Shown: positions 31,317-40,135, counted from the first letter of the stretch. The stretch is DNA of 64,000 nucleotides from Halomonas sp. 328 (GCF_015645095.1 NZ_JADOTW010000011.1:61334-125333), one strand, 5' to 3'. A program made the numbers and translations. The notes: generated from the letters alone by a model not told the origin.

Positions 31317-32600
31317 ATGCCCGCATCCGTTCGATTCCGTTCCGTTATGCCGCGTCCCACCCTGCTCGGCCTCGCCGTGGCCGGGGCCCTGGGCGCCTCC
31401 GCCGCGACCCAGGCCGGCGAGGTGGAGGTGCTGCACTGGTGGACCTCCGGCGGCGAGGCCCAGGCGGCCTCGGTGCTCAAGGAGCTGGTGGAGGCCGAGG
31501 GCCACGCCTGGCAGGACTTCGCCGTGGCCGGCGGCGGCGGCGAGACCGCCATGACCGTGCTCAAGTCCCGGGCCATGTCCGGCAACCCGCCCTCGGCGGC
31601 CCAGATCAAGGGGCCCGAGATCCAGGAGTGGGGGGAGCTGGGGCTGCTCGGCGAGCTGGACGAGGTGGCCGAGGCGGCGGCCTGGGACAGCCTGCTGCCG
31701 CCTCGGGTGGCGGAGATCATGCGCCACGATGGCCACTATGTGGCGGTGCCGGTGAACGTCCACCGGGTCAACTGGCTATGGGGCAACCCCGAGGTGCTGG
31801 CCGCCGCCGGCGTCGAGATGCCGACCAGTTTCGACGAGCTGTTCGACGCCGCCGAGGCGATCCGTGCCGCGGGCCATGTGCCCCTGGCCCACGGCGGCCA
31901 GCCCTGGCAGGACGCCACTCTCTTCGAGACGGTGGTGCTGGCGGAGGGGGGCGAGGACTTCTACCGGCGCGCCCTGGTGGAGCTCGACCCCGAGGCCCTG
32001 GGCAGCGACACCATGATCCAGGCCCTGACCACCTTCAAGCGCCTGCGCGAGCTGATGGACGAGGGCATGCCGGGGCGCGACTGGAACGTGGCCACCGCCA
32101 TGGTGATCAACGGCGTGGCCGCCATGCAGCTGATGGGCGACTGGGCCAAGGGCGAGTTCACCGCCGCCGGCCTCGCCGCCGGCGAGGAGTACCTCTGCGC
32201 CCCGGCGCCGGGCACCGAGTCGGCCTTCACCTTCAATATCGACAGCCTGGCCATGTTCCGGGTCACCGAGGCCGCCGACCTGGCCGCCCAGCACGACCTG
32301 GCACGGCTGGTGCTGGAGCCCACCTTCCAGGAGACCTTCAACCTGGCCAAGGGCTCGATTCCCGCCCGCACCGACCTGGACATGAGTGCCTTCGACGCCT
32401 GCGCCCAGGCCTCCATGGCCGACTTCCAGGCGGCCGCCGACAACGGTGGCCTGGTGCCCAGCATGGCCCATGGCATGGCGGTACGCGCCGATGTCCAGGG
32501 GGCCCTCTTCGATATCGTCACCAACTACTTCAACAGCAGCGGCATGAGCGCCGAGCAGGCGGCGGAGCGGCTGGTTCGCGCCGCCCAGGCCACCTACTAG
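31317..32600 (+). CDS. gltB: Glucose/mannose-type ABC transporter periplasmic binding protein
   Basis: A 427-residue solute-binding protein with a signal peptide (basic start, hydrophobic core TLLGLAVAGALGASAA, cleavage near TQA-GEV). The mature start GEVEVLHWWTSGGEAQAA and the motif VAVPVNVHRVNWLWGNPEVL are typical of the glucose/mannose binding proteins of Pseudomonas and Thermus. An AAGGAGA site precedes the ATG. The 158-bp upstream gap should contain the promoter controlled by the two-component pair. It is followed by two hairpins, then the permease genes. Confidence 0.9.
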   Translation: MPASVRFRSVMPRPTLLGLAVAGALGASAATQAGEVEVLHWWTSGGEAQAASVLKELVEAEGHAWQDFAVAGGGGETAMTVLKSRAMSGNPPSAAQIKGPEIQEWGELGLLGELDEVAEAAAWDSLLPPRVAEIMRHDGHYVAVPVNVHRVNWLWGNPEVLAAAGVEMPTSFDELFDAAEAIRAAGHVPLAHGGQPWQDATLFETVVLAEGGEDFYRRALVELDPEALGSDTMIQALTTFKRLRELMDEGMPGRDWNVATAMVINGVAAMQLMGDWAKGEFTAAGLAAGEEYLCAPAPGTESAFTFNIDSLAMFRVTEAADLAAQHDLARLVLEPTFQETFNLAKGSIPARTDLDMSAFDACAQASMADFQAAADNGGLVPSMAHGMAVRADVQGALFDIVTNYFNSSGMSAEQAAERLVRAAQATY

Positions 32601-32626
32601 GCCTGAGTCAGTCTGCTCGACTCCCG

Positions 32627-32675
32627 GAGGCGGCGCCTGCCGCCTCTCCCTGCCCGCGGCGGGTTCGCCCGCCGC
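32627..32675 (+). other. Tandem hairpins between binding-protein and permease genes
   Basis: Two short GC-rich stem-loops lie in the 95-nt gap: GAGGCGGC-GCCT-GCCGCCTC (32627-32646) and GCGGCGGG-TTCG-CCCGCCGC (32656-32675), each with an 8-bp stem and a 4-nt loop. There is no T tract. Such structures often stabilise upstream mRNA so that binding protein exceeds membrane subunits. Confidence 0.65.
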
Positions 32676-32695
32676 CGACGTCAACGGTGACTCCC

Positions 32696-33631
32696 ATGCC
32701 CCTATCGCTTTCGACCTCCCGGGAGGTCGGGCGGCCCGCGGCCGCCCGACCGACCCCGGCGGCGCGCCTCCAGGCCTGGCTGCCGCGCCTGGTGCTGGCC
32801 CCCTCGGCGGCCGTCTCCCTGTGTTTCGTCTACGGCTTCATGCTGTGGACCTTCGTGCTCTCCCTGACCAACTCGCGGATGCTGCCCAGCTACGACTTCG
32901 TCGGCTTCGCCCAGTATGCGCGGCTGATGGCCAACGACCGCTGGTGGGTGGCCTCCACCAACCTGGTGCTCTTCGGCGGCCTCTTTATCGCCATCTGCCT
33001 GGTGCTGGGGGCCCTGCTGGCGATCCTGCTCGACCAGCGCATCCGCCAGGAGGGGGCCCTGCGCACCCTCTACCTCTATCCCATGGCGCTCTCCTTTATC
33101 GTCACCGGGGTGGCCTGGAAGTGGCTGCTCAACCCCAGCCTGGGGCTGGAGGCCATGGTGCGTGGCTGGGGCTTCGAGGGCTTTCGCTTCGACTGGCTGG
33201 TGAACCCGGACATGGCGGTCTACACCCTGGTGATCGCCGCGGTCTGGCAGGCCTCCGGCTTCGTCATGGCGCTCTTCCTGGCCGGGCTGCGCGGCATCGA
33301 CGACAGCATCATCAAGGCCGCCCAGCTCGATGGCGCCAGCCTGCCGCGGATCTACTGGCGGGTGGTCCTGCCCTGCCTGCGCCCGGTGGTGTTCAGCGCG
33401 GTGATGATCCTCGCCCATATCGCCATCAAGAGCTTCGACCTGGTGGTGGCGCTGACCGGCGGCGGCCCCGGCTACGCCTCGGACCTGCCCGCCACCTTCA
33501 TGTACGCCCACGCCTTCAACCGCGCCCAGATCGGCCTGGGCTCCGCCAGCGCCATGCTGATGCTGGGCGGCGTGCTGGCGATCCTGGTGCCCTACCTCTA
33601 TTCGGAACTGAGGAGTCGCAAGCATGGCTAA
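32696..33631 (+). CDS. gltF: Sugar ABC transporter permease (MalF-like)
   Basis: A 311-residue inner-membrane subunit with six predicted spans. The EAA loop that contacts the ATPase is visible as DSIIKAAQLDGASLPRIYWR. The start ATG at 32696 gives a short charged N-terminal extension before the first span. It overlaps gltG by 8 nt. It belongs to the carbohydrate-uptake-1 (MalF) type and pairs with the next gene. Confidence 0.9.
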   Translation: MPLSLSTSREVGRPAAARPTPAARLQAWLPRLVLAPSAAVSLCFVYGFMLWTFVLSLTNSRMLPSYDFVGFAQYARLMANDRWWVASTNLVLFGGLFIAICLVLGALLAILLDQRIRQEGALRTLYLYPMALSFIVTGVAWKWLLNPSLGLEAMVRGWGFEGFRFDWLVNPDMAVYTLVIAAVWQASGFVMALFLAGLRGIDDSIIKAAQLDGASLPRIYWRVVLPCLRPVVFSAVMILAHIAIKSFDLVVALTGGGPGYASDLPATFMYAHAFNRAQIGLGSASAMLMLGGVLAILVPYLYSELRSRKHG

Positions 33632-34502
33632 CGTGATCCGTCGCCAGACGCCCCTGGCCCGGCTGGGCCGAATGGCCCTCTATGCCACCCTGATCCTGGC
33701 CGCGCTCTTCTACCTGCTGCCCCTGGTGGTGATGCTGCTCACCTCCATCAAGCCCCTGGAGGAGATCCGTGCCGGCAGCCTGCTGGCGCTGCCCCTGGCG
33801 CCGACCCTGGAGCCCTGGGCCAAGGCCTGGGGGGAGGCCTGCACCGGGATGCGCTGCGAGGGCATCGGTGGCTACTTCTGGAACTCCTTCGCCATCGTGA
33901 TCCCGGCGGTGCTGATCTCCACCCTGATAGGGGCGCTCAACGGCTATGCCCTGACCCAGTGGCGCTTCAAGGGCTCGGAGCTGCTCTTCGCGCTGATGCT
34001 CTTCGGCTGCTTCATCCCCTTCCAGGTGGTGCTGCTGCCCATGGCCCAGACCCTGGGCTGGCTGGGCCTGGCCAGCTCCCGGGCGGGGCTGATCCTGGTG
34101 CATGTGGTGTTCGGCATCGCCTTCACCACCCTGTTCTTCCGCAACTTCTACGTGGCGGTGCCGCGGGAGCTGGTGGCCGCGGCCAAGCTGGACGGGGCGG
34201 GCTTCTTTCGCATCTTCTGGCGCATCCTGCTGCCGGTGTCGGCGCCGATCCTGGTGGTCTCGGTGATCTGGCAGTTCACCCAGATCTGGAACGACTTCCT
34301 GTTCGGGGTGGCCTTCTCGGGGCACGACACCCAGCCGGTGACGGTGGCCCTCAACAACCTGGTCAACACCTCCACCGGGGTCAAGGAGTACAACGTGGAC
34401 ATGGCCGCCGCCATGATCGCCGCCCTGCCGACCCTGGTGGTCTATGTGCTGGCCGGCAAGTATTTCGTGCGCGGGCTGACCGCCGGCTCCGTCAAGGGCT
34501 AG
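33624..34502 (+). CDS. gltG: Sugar ABC transporter permease (MalG-like)
   Basis: A 292-residue second permease. The EAA motif RELVAAAKLDGAGFFRIFWR is present, with six predicted spans. The segment WAKAWGEACTGMRCEGIGGYF carries a loop with two cysteines that is characteristic of the glucose/mannose subtype. It overlaps the upstream permease by 8 nt, and the ATPase gene begins 42 nt downstream. Confidence 0.9.
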   Translation: MANVIRRQTPLARLGRMALYATLILAALFYLLPLVVMLLTSIKPLEEIRAGSLLALPLAPTLEPWAKAWGEACTGMRCEGIGGYFWNSFAIVIPAVLISTLIGALNGYALTQWRFKGSELLFALMLFGCFIPFQVVLLPMAQTLGWLGLASSRAGLILVHVVFGIAFTTLFFRNFYVAVPRELVAAAKLDGAGFFRIFWRILLPVSAPILVVSVIWQFTQIWNDFLFGVAFSGHDTQPVTVALNNLVNTSTGVKEYNVDMAAAMIAALPTLVVYVLAGKYFVRGLTAGSVKG

Positions 34503-34544
34503 GTCCAAGAACCCAAGACAACAATTAATAACGAGGTAATCGCC

Positions 34545-35663
34545 ATGTCGGCACTGGAAATCAACGAGGTTCGCAAGACCTTCGGCAACACCGAGGTGCT
34601 CAAGGAGGTCAGCCTGGCCATCGAATCGGGGGAGTTCCTGATCCTGGTGGGCCCCTCCGGCTGCGGCAAGTCGACGCTGATGAACGCCATCGCCGGCCTC
34701 GAGCCGGTCACTTCCGGGGAGATCCGCATCGCCGGGCGCGACGTCACCTGGTGTACCCCGGCGGAGCGGGACATCGCCATGGTGTTCCAGTCCTACGCCC
34801 TCTACCCCAGCATGACGGTGCGCCAGAACATCGCCTTCGGCCTGGAGATGCGCAAGATGCCCCGGGGCGAGCGGGAGGCGGCGGTGGAGCGGGTCGCCGA
34901 TCTGCTGCAGATCTCCCACCTGCTCGAGCGCAAGCCGTCGCAGCTCTCCGGCGGCCAGCGCCAGCGGGTGGCCATGGGCCGCGCCCTGGCCCGGGAGCCC
35001 CAGGTCTATCTCTTCGACGAGCCGCTCTCCAACCTGGATGCCAAGCTGCGGGTGGACATGCGCACCGAGATCAAGAAGCTCCATCAGCGCCTCGGCACCA
35101 CCATCGTCTATGTCACCCACGACCAGATCGAGGCGATGACCCTGGCCGACCGCATCGCCGTGATGCGCGACGGCGAGATCCTCCAGCTGGGTACCCCGGA
35201 GGCGATCTACAACGACCCGGTCAATCGCTTCGTGGCGGAGTTCATGGGCTCGCCGTCGATGAACCTGATCGAGGCCACCCTGGAGGGCGACGCGGGGCAG
35301 GGCTACCGGTTGCGGATCGCCACCCCCGGGGAGGACGATCTCTGCCTGCCCTGGCCGAGGCCCACCGAGGCCCTGGCCTCGCGAGTAGGCCAGCGGGTGC
35401 TGCTGGGCCTGCGCCCCGAGCATTTCGCCGAGCATGACGCGCGCCTCGACGAGGCGGCTCAGGGGGCGCCCTTCAGCGCGCGGGTCTCGGTGGCCGAGCC
35501 CACCGGGGCGGATATCCTGTTGCGACTGCCCCTGGGGACGGGGGAGGTCACCGCCCGGGTGGGGCCCCGCTGTCCGGCGGTGCCCGGCGAGCGCCTGGCG
35601 CTGCGCATCGACCTGGAGCGGGCGGTGCTCTTCGATGGCGAGAGCGAGCAACGCCTGGCGTGA
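34545..35663 (+). CDS. gltK: Sugar ABC transporter ATP-binding subunit (MalK/UgpC-like)
   Basis: A 372-residue ATPase that powers the GltBFG importer. It has Walker A GPSGCGKST (36-44), the Q loop VFQSYALYPSM, the signature LSGGQRQRVAMGRALAR, Walker B VYLFDEPLSNLDAK and the switch histidine in YVTHDQIEAM. The C-terminal third is a TOBE/OB regulatory region as in MalK. It is the last gene of the cluster; a hairpin follows. Confidence 0.93.
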   Translation: MSALEINEVRKTFGNTEVLKEVSLAIESGEFLILVGPSGCGKSTLMNAIAGLEPVTSGEIRIAGRDVTWCTPAERDIAMVFQSYALYPSMTVRQNIAFGLEMRKMPRGEREAAVERVADLLQISHLLERKPSQLSGGQRQRVAMGRALAREPQVYLFDEPLSNLDAKLRVDMRTEIKKLHQRLGTTIVYVTHDQIEAMTLADRIAVMRDGEILQLGTPEAIYNDPVNRFVAEFMGSPSMNLIEATLEGDAGQGYRLRIATPGEDDLCLPWPRPTEALASRVGQRVLLGLRPEHFAEHDARLDEAAQGAPFSARVSVAEPTGADILLRLPLGTGEVTARVGPRCPAVPGERLALRIDLERAVLFDGESEQRLA

Positions 35664-35689
35664 TCAGAATGGGGGATCTGACGAAGAGG

Positions 35690-35717
35690 GATAGCGCCGC
35701 CCTTGGCGGCGCCCTAT
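35690..35717 (+). terminator. Hairpin downstream of gltK
   Basis: GCGCCGCC (35694-35701) pairs with GGCGGCGC (35705-35712) around a 3-nt loop, and the flanks ATAG/CTAT extend the stem imperfectly. It lies between the convergent gltK and the UspA gene and lacks a T tract, so it is a probable rather than certain terminator. Confidence 0.5.
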
Positions 35718-35736
35718 CGGCTTACCTGGAGGGGGC

Positions 35737-36174
35737 TTAGCGGATGGTGATTACGCCACACTTGGCGCTGTGCATCACCTTGTGGGAGACGCTGCCCATC
35801 ACCAGGCCGGCCAGATCGCCCAGGCCGCGACTGCCCAGCACGATGGTGTCGACCCCCAGGGTCTTGGCCTTGCTGAGGATGGTGCGGGCCGGTTCGCCCT
35901 GACCCAGATGGGTCTCGACCTTGGCCACGCCCAGCTCCTTGGCCTGGGCCTCGGCCCGTTCGATCACCTGCTTGCCGGCGGCCTCCAGGTCCTGGCGGCT
36001 GGCCTCGATGGCGATGGCACCGATGCCCCACACCAGGGTGGTCTCGTGGGCCAGGGACTCGGGGATATGCAGGATATGCAGGGTGGTCTCCCCCTGGGCC
36101 AGCTGACAGGCCAGCTCCAGGGCCTTCTTGCCGTTCTCGGAACCATCCACGGCAACCAGCAGTGACTTGTACAT
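35737..36174 (-). CDS. Universal stress protein, UspA family
   Basis: A 145-residue single-domain Usp. MYKSLLVAVDGSENGKKAL opens the fold, and the ATP-binding pattern G-x2-G-x9-G-S is visible in GSRGLGDLAGLVMGSVSHKV. ATP-binding members act in stress survival and often respond to energy state. It stands alone between the gltBFGK cluster and ycjF. The start is the ATG at the complement of 36172-36174, after an AGGAG-type site. Confidence 0.9.
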   Translation of the reverse strand: MYKSLLVAVDGSENGKKALELACQLAQGETTLHILHIPESLAHETTLVWGIGAIAIEASRQDLEAAGKQVIERAEAQAKELGVAKVETHLGQGEPARTILSKAKTLGVDTIVLGSRGLGDLAGLVMGSVSHKVMHSAKCGVITIR

Positions 36175-36264
36175 GGAACCTCTCCTTTCTCGTCGGGGAC
36201 TTCGCCGTCTCGCGGCGCTTGGTATCCATCCTAGGCCATCTTCGCCGGCGTGGCTTGACCAGGA

Positions 36265-37323
36265 TCAACTCCCGGGCGTCTTGTCGCCGGCGTCCTGGGT
36301 TTCCAGGCGGCGCAGGCGCTGCCAGACATCCCGGCGCAGGTCCTTGAGGCGCGGCGCCTCGCTCTCGGCGAAGGCCAGGGGACGGGCCAGGCGCTGGGTA
36401 CGCAGGCCGAGGCGGGCACTGAGCAGCCCGATTCCCAGCCCCTGGGCGCCGCGCAGCGAGATGCGCCCCGCCAGGTTCATCGACACCAGTTCCATGCCCG
36501 CCTCGCTGGCCAGCTCGCTGGCGCCGGCGAAGGCCATGTTGTAGAGCACCGCCCGCAGCAGGCGCAGGCGGCTGGCGTAGCCCAGCTCCAGGCCGTAGAG
36601 GCGGGCCAGGCGATCCACCAGGGCCAGGTTGCGCCAGGCGACCAGGGCCATGTCCACCAGGGTCAAGGGGCTCAGCGCCACCATCACCGCGGTGTCACCG
36701 GACATTCGCGAGATCAGCCGTCGCGCCTCCCGGTCGCGGGGGGCCAGCAGGTGGTGGGCCAGCAGCACCGCGGTCTCGGCGCCGTCATGGTGAGGCGCCC
36801 GGGCGGCCAGGTAGCCCCGCCAGTGGGGATGGTCGTCGTCGAGGCCGAGCTGGTGACGCAGCCGCTCCGCCAGAGCCTGGGCCTCCGTCGGGCCGGCCTG
36901 GGGGAGGGCCTCCAGGGCCTCGCGCAGCCGGTCATGGCGGCGCAGTCGCCTGAGTCGCCACAGCTCCCGGCCCAGGGCCGTGCCCCCCAGCCCCAGGGCC
37001 AGCAGCAGCAAGAGGCTCCAGCCGCCGGCCAGCCAGTCGCCGCCGAGGCTGGCCCGATAGAGGGTCTGGGCGCCCTCCAGGGCCCCCAGGCCCAGGGCAC
37101 CGCCGAGCAGGGTCAGCAGGCCCCAGCGGCGCTTGCGCGGCCGGGCCAGGCCGGCATCGAGCACCGCCTCGGCACGGCCCACCTCGTCACGGCCCGGCTC
37201 GGCCGACTCGTCCAGGGGGCGGCCGGCGTCGAGATCCTCGAAACGCTGCCCGGGGCGGGGATCGCCCCGGGCCGGAGGCGTCTCGTCGAGGGAAAAGCGC
37301 TTTCCGGGGCGCGGGTCACTCAT
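36265..37323 (-). CDS. ycjF: YcjF/TIGR01620 family DUF697 membrane protein
   Basis: A 352-residue inner-membrane protein partnered with YcjX. The N-terminal region is polar and repeats DPRPGKRF (3-10) and DPRPGQRF (21-28). Two close hydrophobic segments follow (about 67-85 and 96-118), then the DUF697 domain with MSGDTAVMVALSPLTLVDMALVAWRNLALV. Function in E. coli is unknown; the ycjX-ycjF pair belongs to the phage-shock (Psp) neighbourhood there, but no psp genes are seen here. The start lies within a duplicated segment. Confidence 0.88.
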   Translation of the reverse strand: MSDPRPGKRFSLDETPPARGDPRPGQRFEDLDAGRPLDESAEPGRDEVGRAEAVLDAGLARPRKRRWGLLTLLGGALGLGALEGAQTLYRASLGGDWLAGGWSLLLLLALGLGGTALGRELWRLRRLRRHDRLREALEALPQAGPTEAQALAERLRHQLGLDDDHPHWRGYLAARAPHHDGAETAVLLAHHLLAPRDREARRLISRMSGDTAVMVALSPLTLVDMALVAWRNLALVDRLARLYGLELGYASRLRLLRAVLYNMAFAGASELASEAGMELVSMNLAGRISLRGAQGLGIGLLSARLGLRTQRLARPLAFAESEAPRLKDLRRDVWQRLRRLETQDAGDKTPGS

Positions 37324-37447
37324 GGGCCAGTCTCTTGCTCGCAGTCATGGCCGGGCACTGTCGCCGCTTGGCGGCGGGCGGCTCGTCGAGGGAAAAGCGT
37401 TGTCCCGGGCGCGGGTCACTCATGGGCCAGTCTCTTGTTCGCAGTCA
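37282..37447 (-). repeat. Short tandem duplication spanning the ycjX-ycjF junction, with a 35-codon duplicate start
   Basis: 37282-37347 and 37382-37447 are nearly identical and exactly 100 bp apart. Each copy holds the last bases before ycjF, the ATG and the first 14 codons (MSDPRPG[K/Q]RFSLDE). The upstream copy creates a 35-residue open frame (37316-37423) that begins like YcjF, shifts frame where the copies join and ends at a TGA overlapping the true ycjF ATG. The offset is not a multiple of three, so it is not a simple in-frame extension. Confidence 0.85.
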
Positions 37448-38824
37448 TTGCAGCTTGTCGCCCAGGAGCCAGTCCAGGGCGGCATCGAGGCGCAGATGGG
37501 GCAGGGCGCCGCCATCGATCACCGGGGGGCGAAAGGCCGGGAAGTCGAAGCCCTGGCGCGTCCAGAAATCGTGCTCCGGCAGGCGTGCCGGGACCTCGCC
37601 GGGAAACAGCAGGGCCTCCTCGCCGTTCAGCAGGGTACCGCGCAGGGCGGGGCTGGTGGTGCCCTGGCGGGTCACCTCCCGGGGCTCGGTGGCGCGGATG
37701 GCGGCCAGGGAGAGCCCCTTGACCGGCACGTCGGCGAAGCGCAGCTCCTTGAGGGGCTCCGCCAGCAGCGCCTCCAGCAGGGCGACCAGGCGCGGGTGCT
37801 GCTCCGGGGTGACATGGTCGGCCTTGGTGGCGGCGATGGCCAGGCGGTCGATGCGCGGCGCGAAGAGCCGGTTCATCAGACTGCGCTTGCCGTAGTCGAA
37901 GCTCTGCATCAGGGTGCCCAGCGCCCGGGCCAGGTCGTCGAAGCGCTCCGGGCCGGCGGCCAGGGCGCCGAGCAGGTCGACCAGCACGATCTGCCGGTCG
38001 AAGCGGCGGAAATGCTCCCGGTAGAAGGGCTTGACGATCTTCTGCTGGTAGTGGCGAAAGCGCCGGGCCAGGGTGGCCAGGTTGCTCTCGGGGGCCGGCT
38101 TGGCGGGGGTGTCGTCGAGGCCGGGCAGCGGGAAGAACTGCAGCACCGGGGCGCCTTCGAGGTCGCCGGGAAGCAGGAAGCGCCCCGGTTGCAGGTCGGC
38201 GAAGCCCGCTTCCCGGGCCGAGCGCAGCCCCTCGGCATAGCGCCCGGCGAGCTCGGCCAACTGGGCCTCCTCGGCGGGGGCCGCCGGGTCGAGTTCGGCC
38301 ACCGCCGCCAGCCAGGCGGCGAAGTGCTCGCGTCGTGCCGGCCCCAGGCCCTGCCACTGGGCCCGGCTCCAGCTGGCGTAGTCGTGGCCCAGCAGCGGCA
38401 GGTCGAGCAGCCATTCGCCCGGGTAGTCGAACAGGTCCAGGGTCAGCTGGCGGGTCTCGCCGCCCAGCAGGCCGCGCCGGGCGGGGCGGTAGCGGATCAG
38501 CAGGCGCAGCTCGCTGATGCCCCGGGTCGGCTCCGGCCAGCGCGGCGGCGTCTCGGTGAGGGCCGCCATGGCCGGGTCATAGGGGAAGCGGGGCACCGAG
38601 AGGTCACCTTGATCGACCCGTCGGGCCCCCAGCAGGCGCCCCTCCCGAGCGGCGGGTAGCAGGTCGAGGCGCGCCTCCAGGCCGGCATGACGCAGCTGGT
38701 TGACCAGGGAGGTGAGGAAGGCGGTCTTGCCGGCCCGGGAGAGGCCGGTGACCGCCAGTCGCAGCTGGCGGTCACGGCCCCGGTCGAGCAGGTCCTGAAG
38801 GTTGCGGGCCGAGGGCGGTCGCAT
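37445..38824 (-). CDS. ycjX: YcjX family P-loop ATPase/GTPase (DUF463)
   Basis: 459 residues. The P-loop VTGLSRAGKTAFLTSLVNQL lies near residues 24-44, and the family segments LFDYPGEWLLDLPLL, FYREHFRRFDRQIVLVDLL and AATKADHVTPEQHP follow. It is predicted to bind and hydrolyse nucleotide and to work with YcjF, the next gene on the same strand. Its TGA overlaps an ATG (CAATGA) that heads the duplicated segment. Cellular role unknown. Confidence 0.9.
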   Translation of the reverse strand: MRPPSARNLQDLLDRGRDRQLRLAVTGLSRAGKTAFLTSLVNQLRHAGLEARLDLLPAAREGRLLGARRVDQGDLSVPRFPYDPAMAALTETPPRWPEPTRGISELRLLIRYRPARRGLLGGETRQLTLDLFDYPGEWLLDLPLLGHDYASWSRAQWQGLGPARREHFAAWLAAVAELDPAAPAEEAQLAELAGRYAEGLRSAREAGFADLQPGRFLLPGDLEGAPVLQFFPLPGLDDTPAKPAPESNLATLARRFRHYQQKIVKPFYREHFRRFDRQIVLVDLLGALAAGPERFDDLARALGTLMQSFDYGKRSLMNRLFAPRIDRLAIAATKADHVTPEQHPRLVALLEALLAEPLKELRFADVPVKGLSLAAIRATEPREVTRQGTTSPALRGTLLNGEEALLFPGEVPARLPEHDFWTRQGFDFPAFRPPVIDGGALPHLRLDAALDWLLGDKLQ

Positions 38825-38853
38825 GAGCGTTCTCGTGGCTGGGCGTGGCTGGG

Positions 38854-40032
38854 TCAGTCACTAATGTGGGGATCCGGGGCCGGCTTGGCAAGGCGTTGCC
38901 AGGCCAGGGCCGCCGCCGGCAGCAGGCACAGGGGCAGCAGCCAGGCGTTCAGTGCGGCCCAGCCCAGGCCGGCGACCAGGGGGCCGGCGAGCAGGGCGGT
39001 GAGGGTCACGGTGGAGAAGACCAGGAATTCGTTGGCGGCCTGGGTGCGGGCCTTCTCGGCGGGGCGGTAGGTCTCGGTGAGCAGGCCGGTGGCGGGCAGG
39101 AAGGTGAAGTTCCAGCCCAGCCCGAGCAGGATCAGCCCCAGGTGGAAGCCCATCACCCCGGCCTCCACCTGGGCCACCAGGGCGCTGGCGGCGAGCAGCA
39201 GGCAGCCGGCGAGGATCATGCGCGGGGCGCCGAAGCGGCCGGTCAGGCGGCCGGTGACGAAGGAGGGCAGGAACATGGCCACCACGTGCCACTGAATGGT
39301 CGCGGCGACATGATCGAAGTGGTGGCCGGCGCCGGCCATGGCCAGGGGCGTGGCGGTCATGGCCAGGTTCATCACCCCGTAGCCGATCAGCGCCGCGGTG
39401 ACGGCGACGACGAAGCCCGGCTGGCGCAGGATGGTGCCCAGGGGACGGGCGGGCCCCTCGCCATGGGTGGCCGCCGGTGGCGGCAGGCGCAGCAGGACGA
39501 TCAGCGCCAGGGCCAGCAGGTAGAGGGCGCCGAGGCCCAGGAAGCTGCCCAGGAAGGGGGTATCGGCCAGCTCGCGGCTGGTGCGGGCCAGCCAGGGACC
39601 GAAGAAGGCCGCCAGCACCCCGCCGCCCATCACCAGGCCGATGGCCCGGTCGCGCAGCGCCGCCGGGGCCGCCTCCACGGCGGCGAAGCGGTAGAGCTGG
39701 CCGAAGCCGATACCGATGCCGATCAGCCAGGTTCCCAGCATAAAGAGCAGGAAGTGCTCGGCCACCAGGGCCTGGGCCGCCACCGCCACGCCACTCAGCC
39801 CCAGCAGGTTGCCGAGCACGAAGCCGCGCTTGCGGCCCAGCTTCGCCATCAGCAGGGAGGCGGGGATGGTGGCGCACATCAGCCCCAGCCACTGGGTGGC
39901 CACCGGCGCCGTGGCCCAGGCGGGGCCGGGCGCCAGGCTGGCGCCGATCAGCGGCGAGACGGCGATCAGGAGGATATTGCCGCTGACCAGCAGGGCCTGG
40001 CACAGCGACAGCAGGGTGACGGTAAGGGGCAT
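38854..40032 (-). CDS. MFS transporter of unknown substrate
   Basis: A 392-residue protein with about 12 hydrophobic segments. The loop AKLGRKRGFVLGN after span 2 is the major-facilitator motif A (GxxxDRxGRR-like), and a related TGRLTGRFGAPRM occurs at the start of the second half, as expected for the duplicated MFS fold. No substrate-specific feature is recognisable, and the neighbours (ycjX, a sodium symporter) do not point to one. It sits 29 nt upstream of ycjX on the same strand, so it may be cotranscribed with it. Confidence 0.82.
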   Translation of the reverse strand: MPLTVTLLSLCQALLVSGNILLIAVSPLIGASLAPGPAWATAPVATQWLGLMCATIPASLLMAKLGRKRGFVLGNLLGLSGVAVAAQALVAEHFLLFMLGTWLIGIGIGFGQLYRFAAVEAAPAALRDRAIGLVMGGGVLAAFFGPWLARTSRELADTPFLGSFLGLGALYLLALALIVLLRLPPPAATHGEGPARPLGTILRQPGFVVAVTAALIGYGVMNLAMTATPLAMAGAGHHFDHVAATIQWHVVAMFLPSFVTGRLTGRFGAPRMILAGCLLLAASALVAQVEAGVMGFHLGLILLGLGWNFTFLPATGLLTETYRPAEKARTQAANEFLVFSTVTLTALLAGPLVAGLGWAALNAWLLPLCLLPAAALAWQRLAKPAPDPHISD

Positions 40033-40100
40033 GACGACATTCCTTTGCGTGCTAAGGCTTCCAGTCTGGCCTCCCGGGCACGGCGCGGCAAGGGCCGAGA

Positions 40101-40135
40101 ACGACCTGGCCCCGCGCGGAGCGGGGCCAGGTCGT
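40101..40135. other. Perfect 15-bp hairpin between two transporter genes
   Basis: ACGACCTGGCCCCGC (40101-40115) pairs perfectly with 40121-40135 around GCGGA. It lies 27 nt beyond the stop of the symporter gene (minus strand). No T tract flanks it on either strand, so it may be a factor-assisted terminator or an mRNA end-stabiliser. Confidence 0.65.

Noticed and set aside
33516..35651. A 711-codon frame antisense to the ABC permease and ATPase genes
   Set aside because: The sense genes carry EAA loops and Walker motifs; the antisense product is low-complexity.
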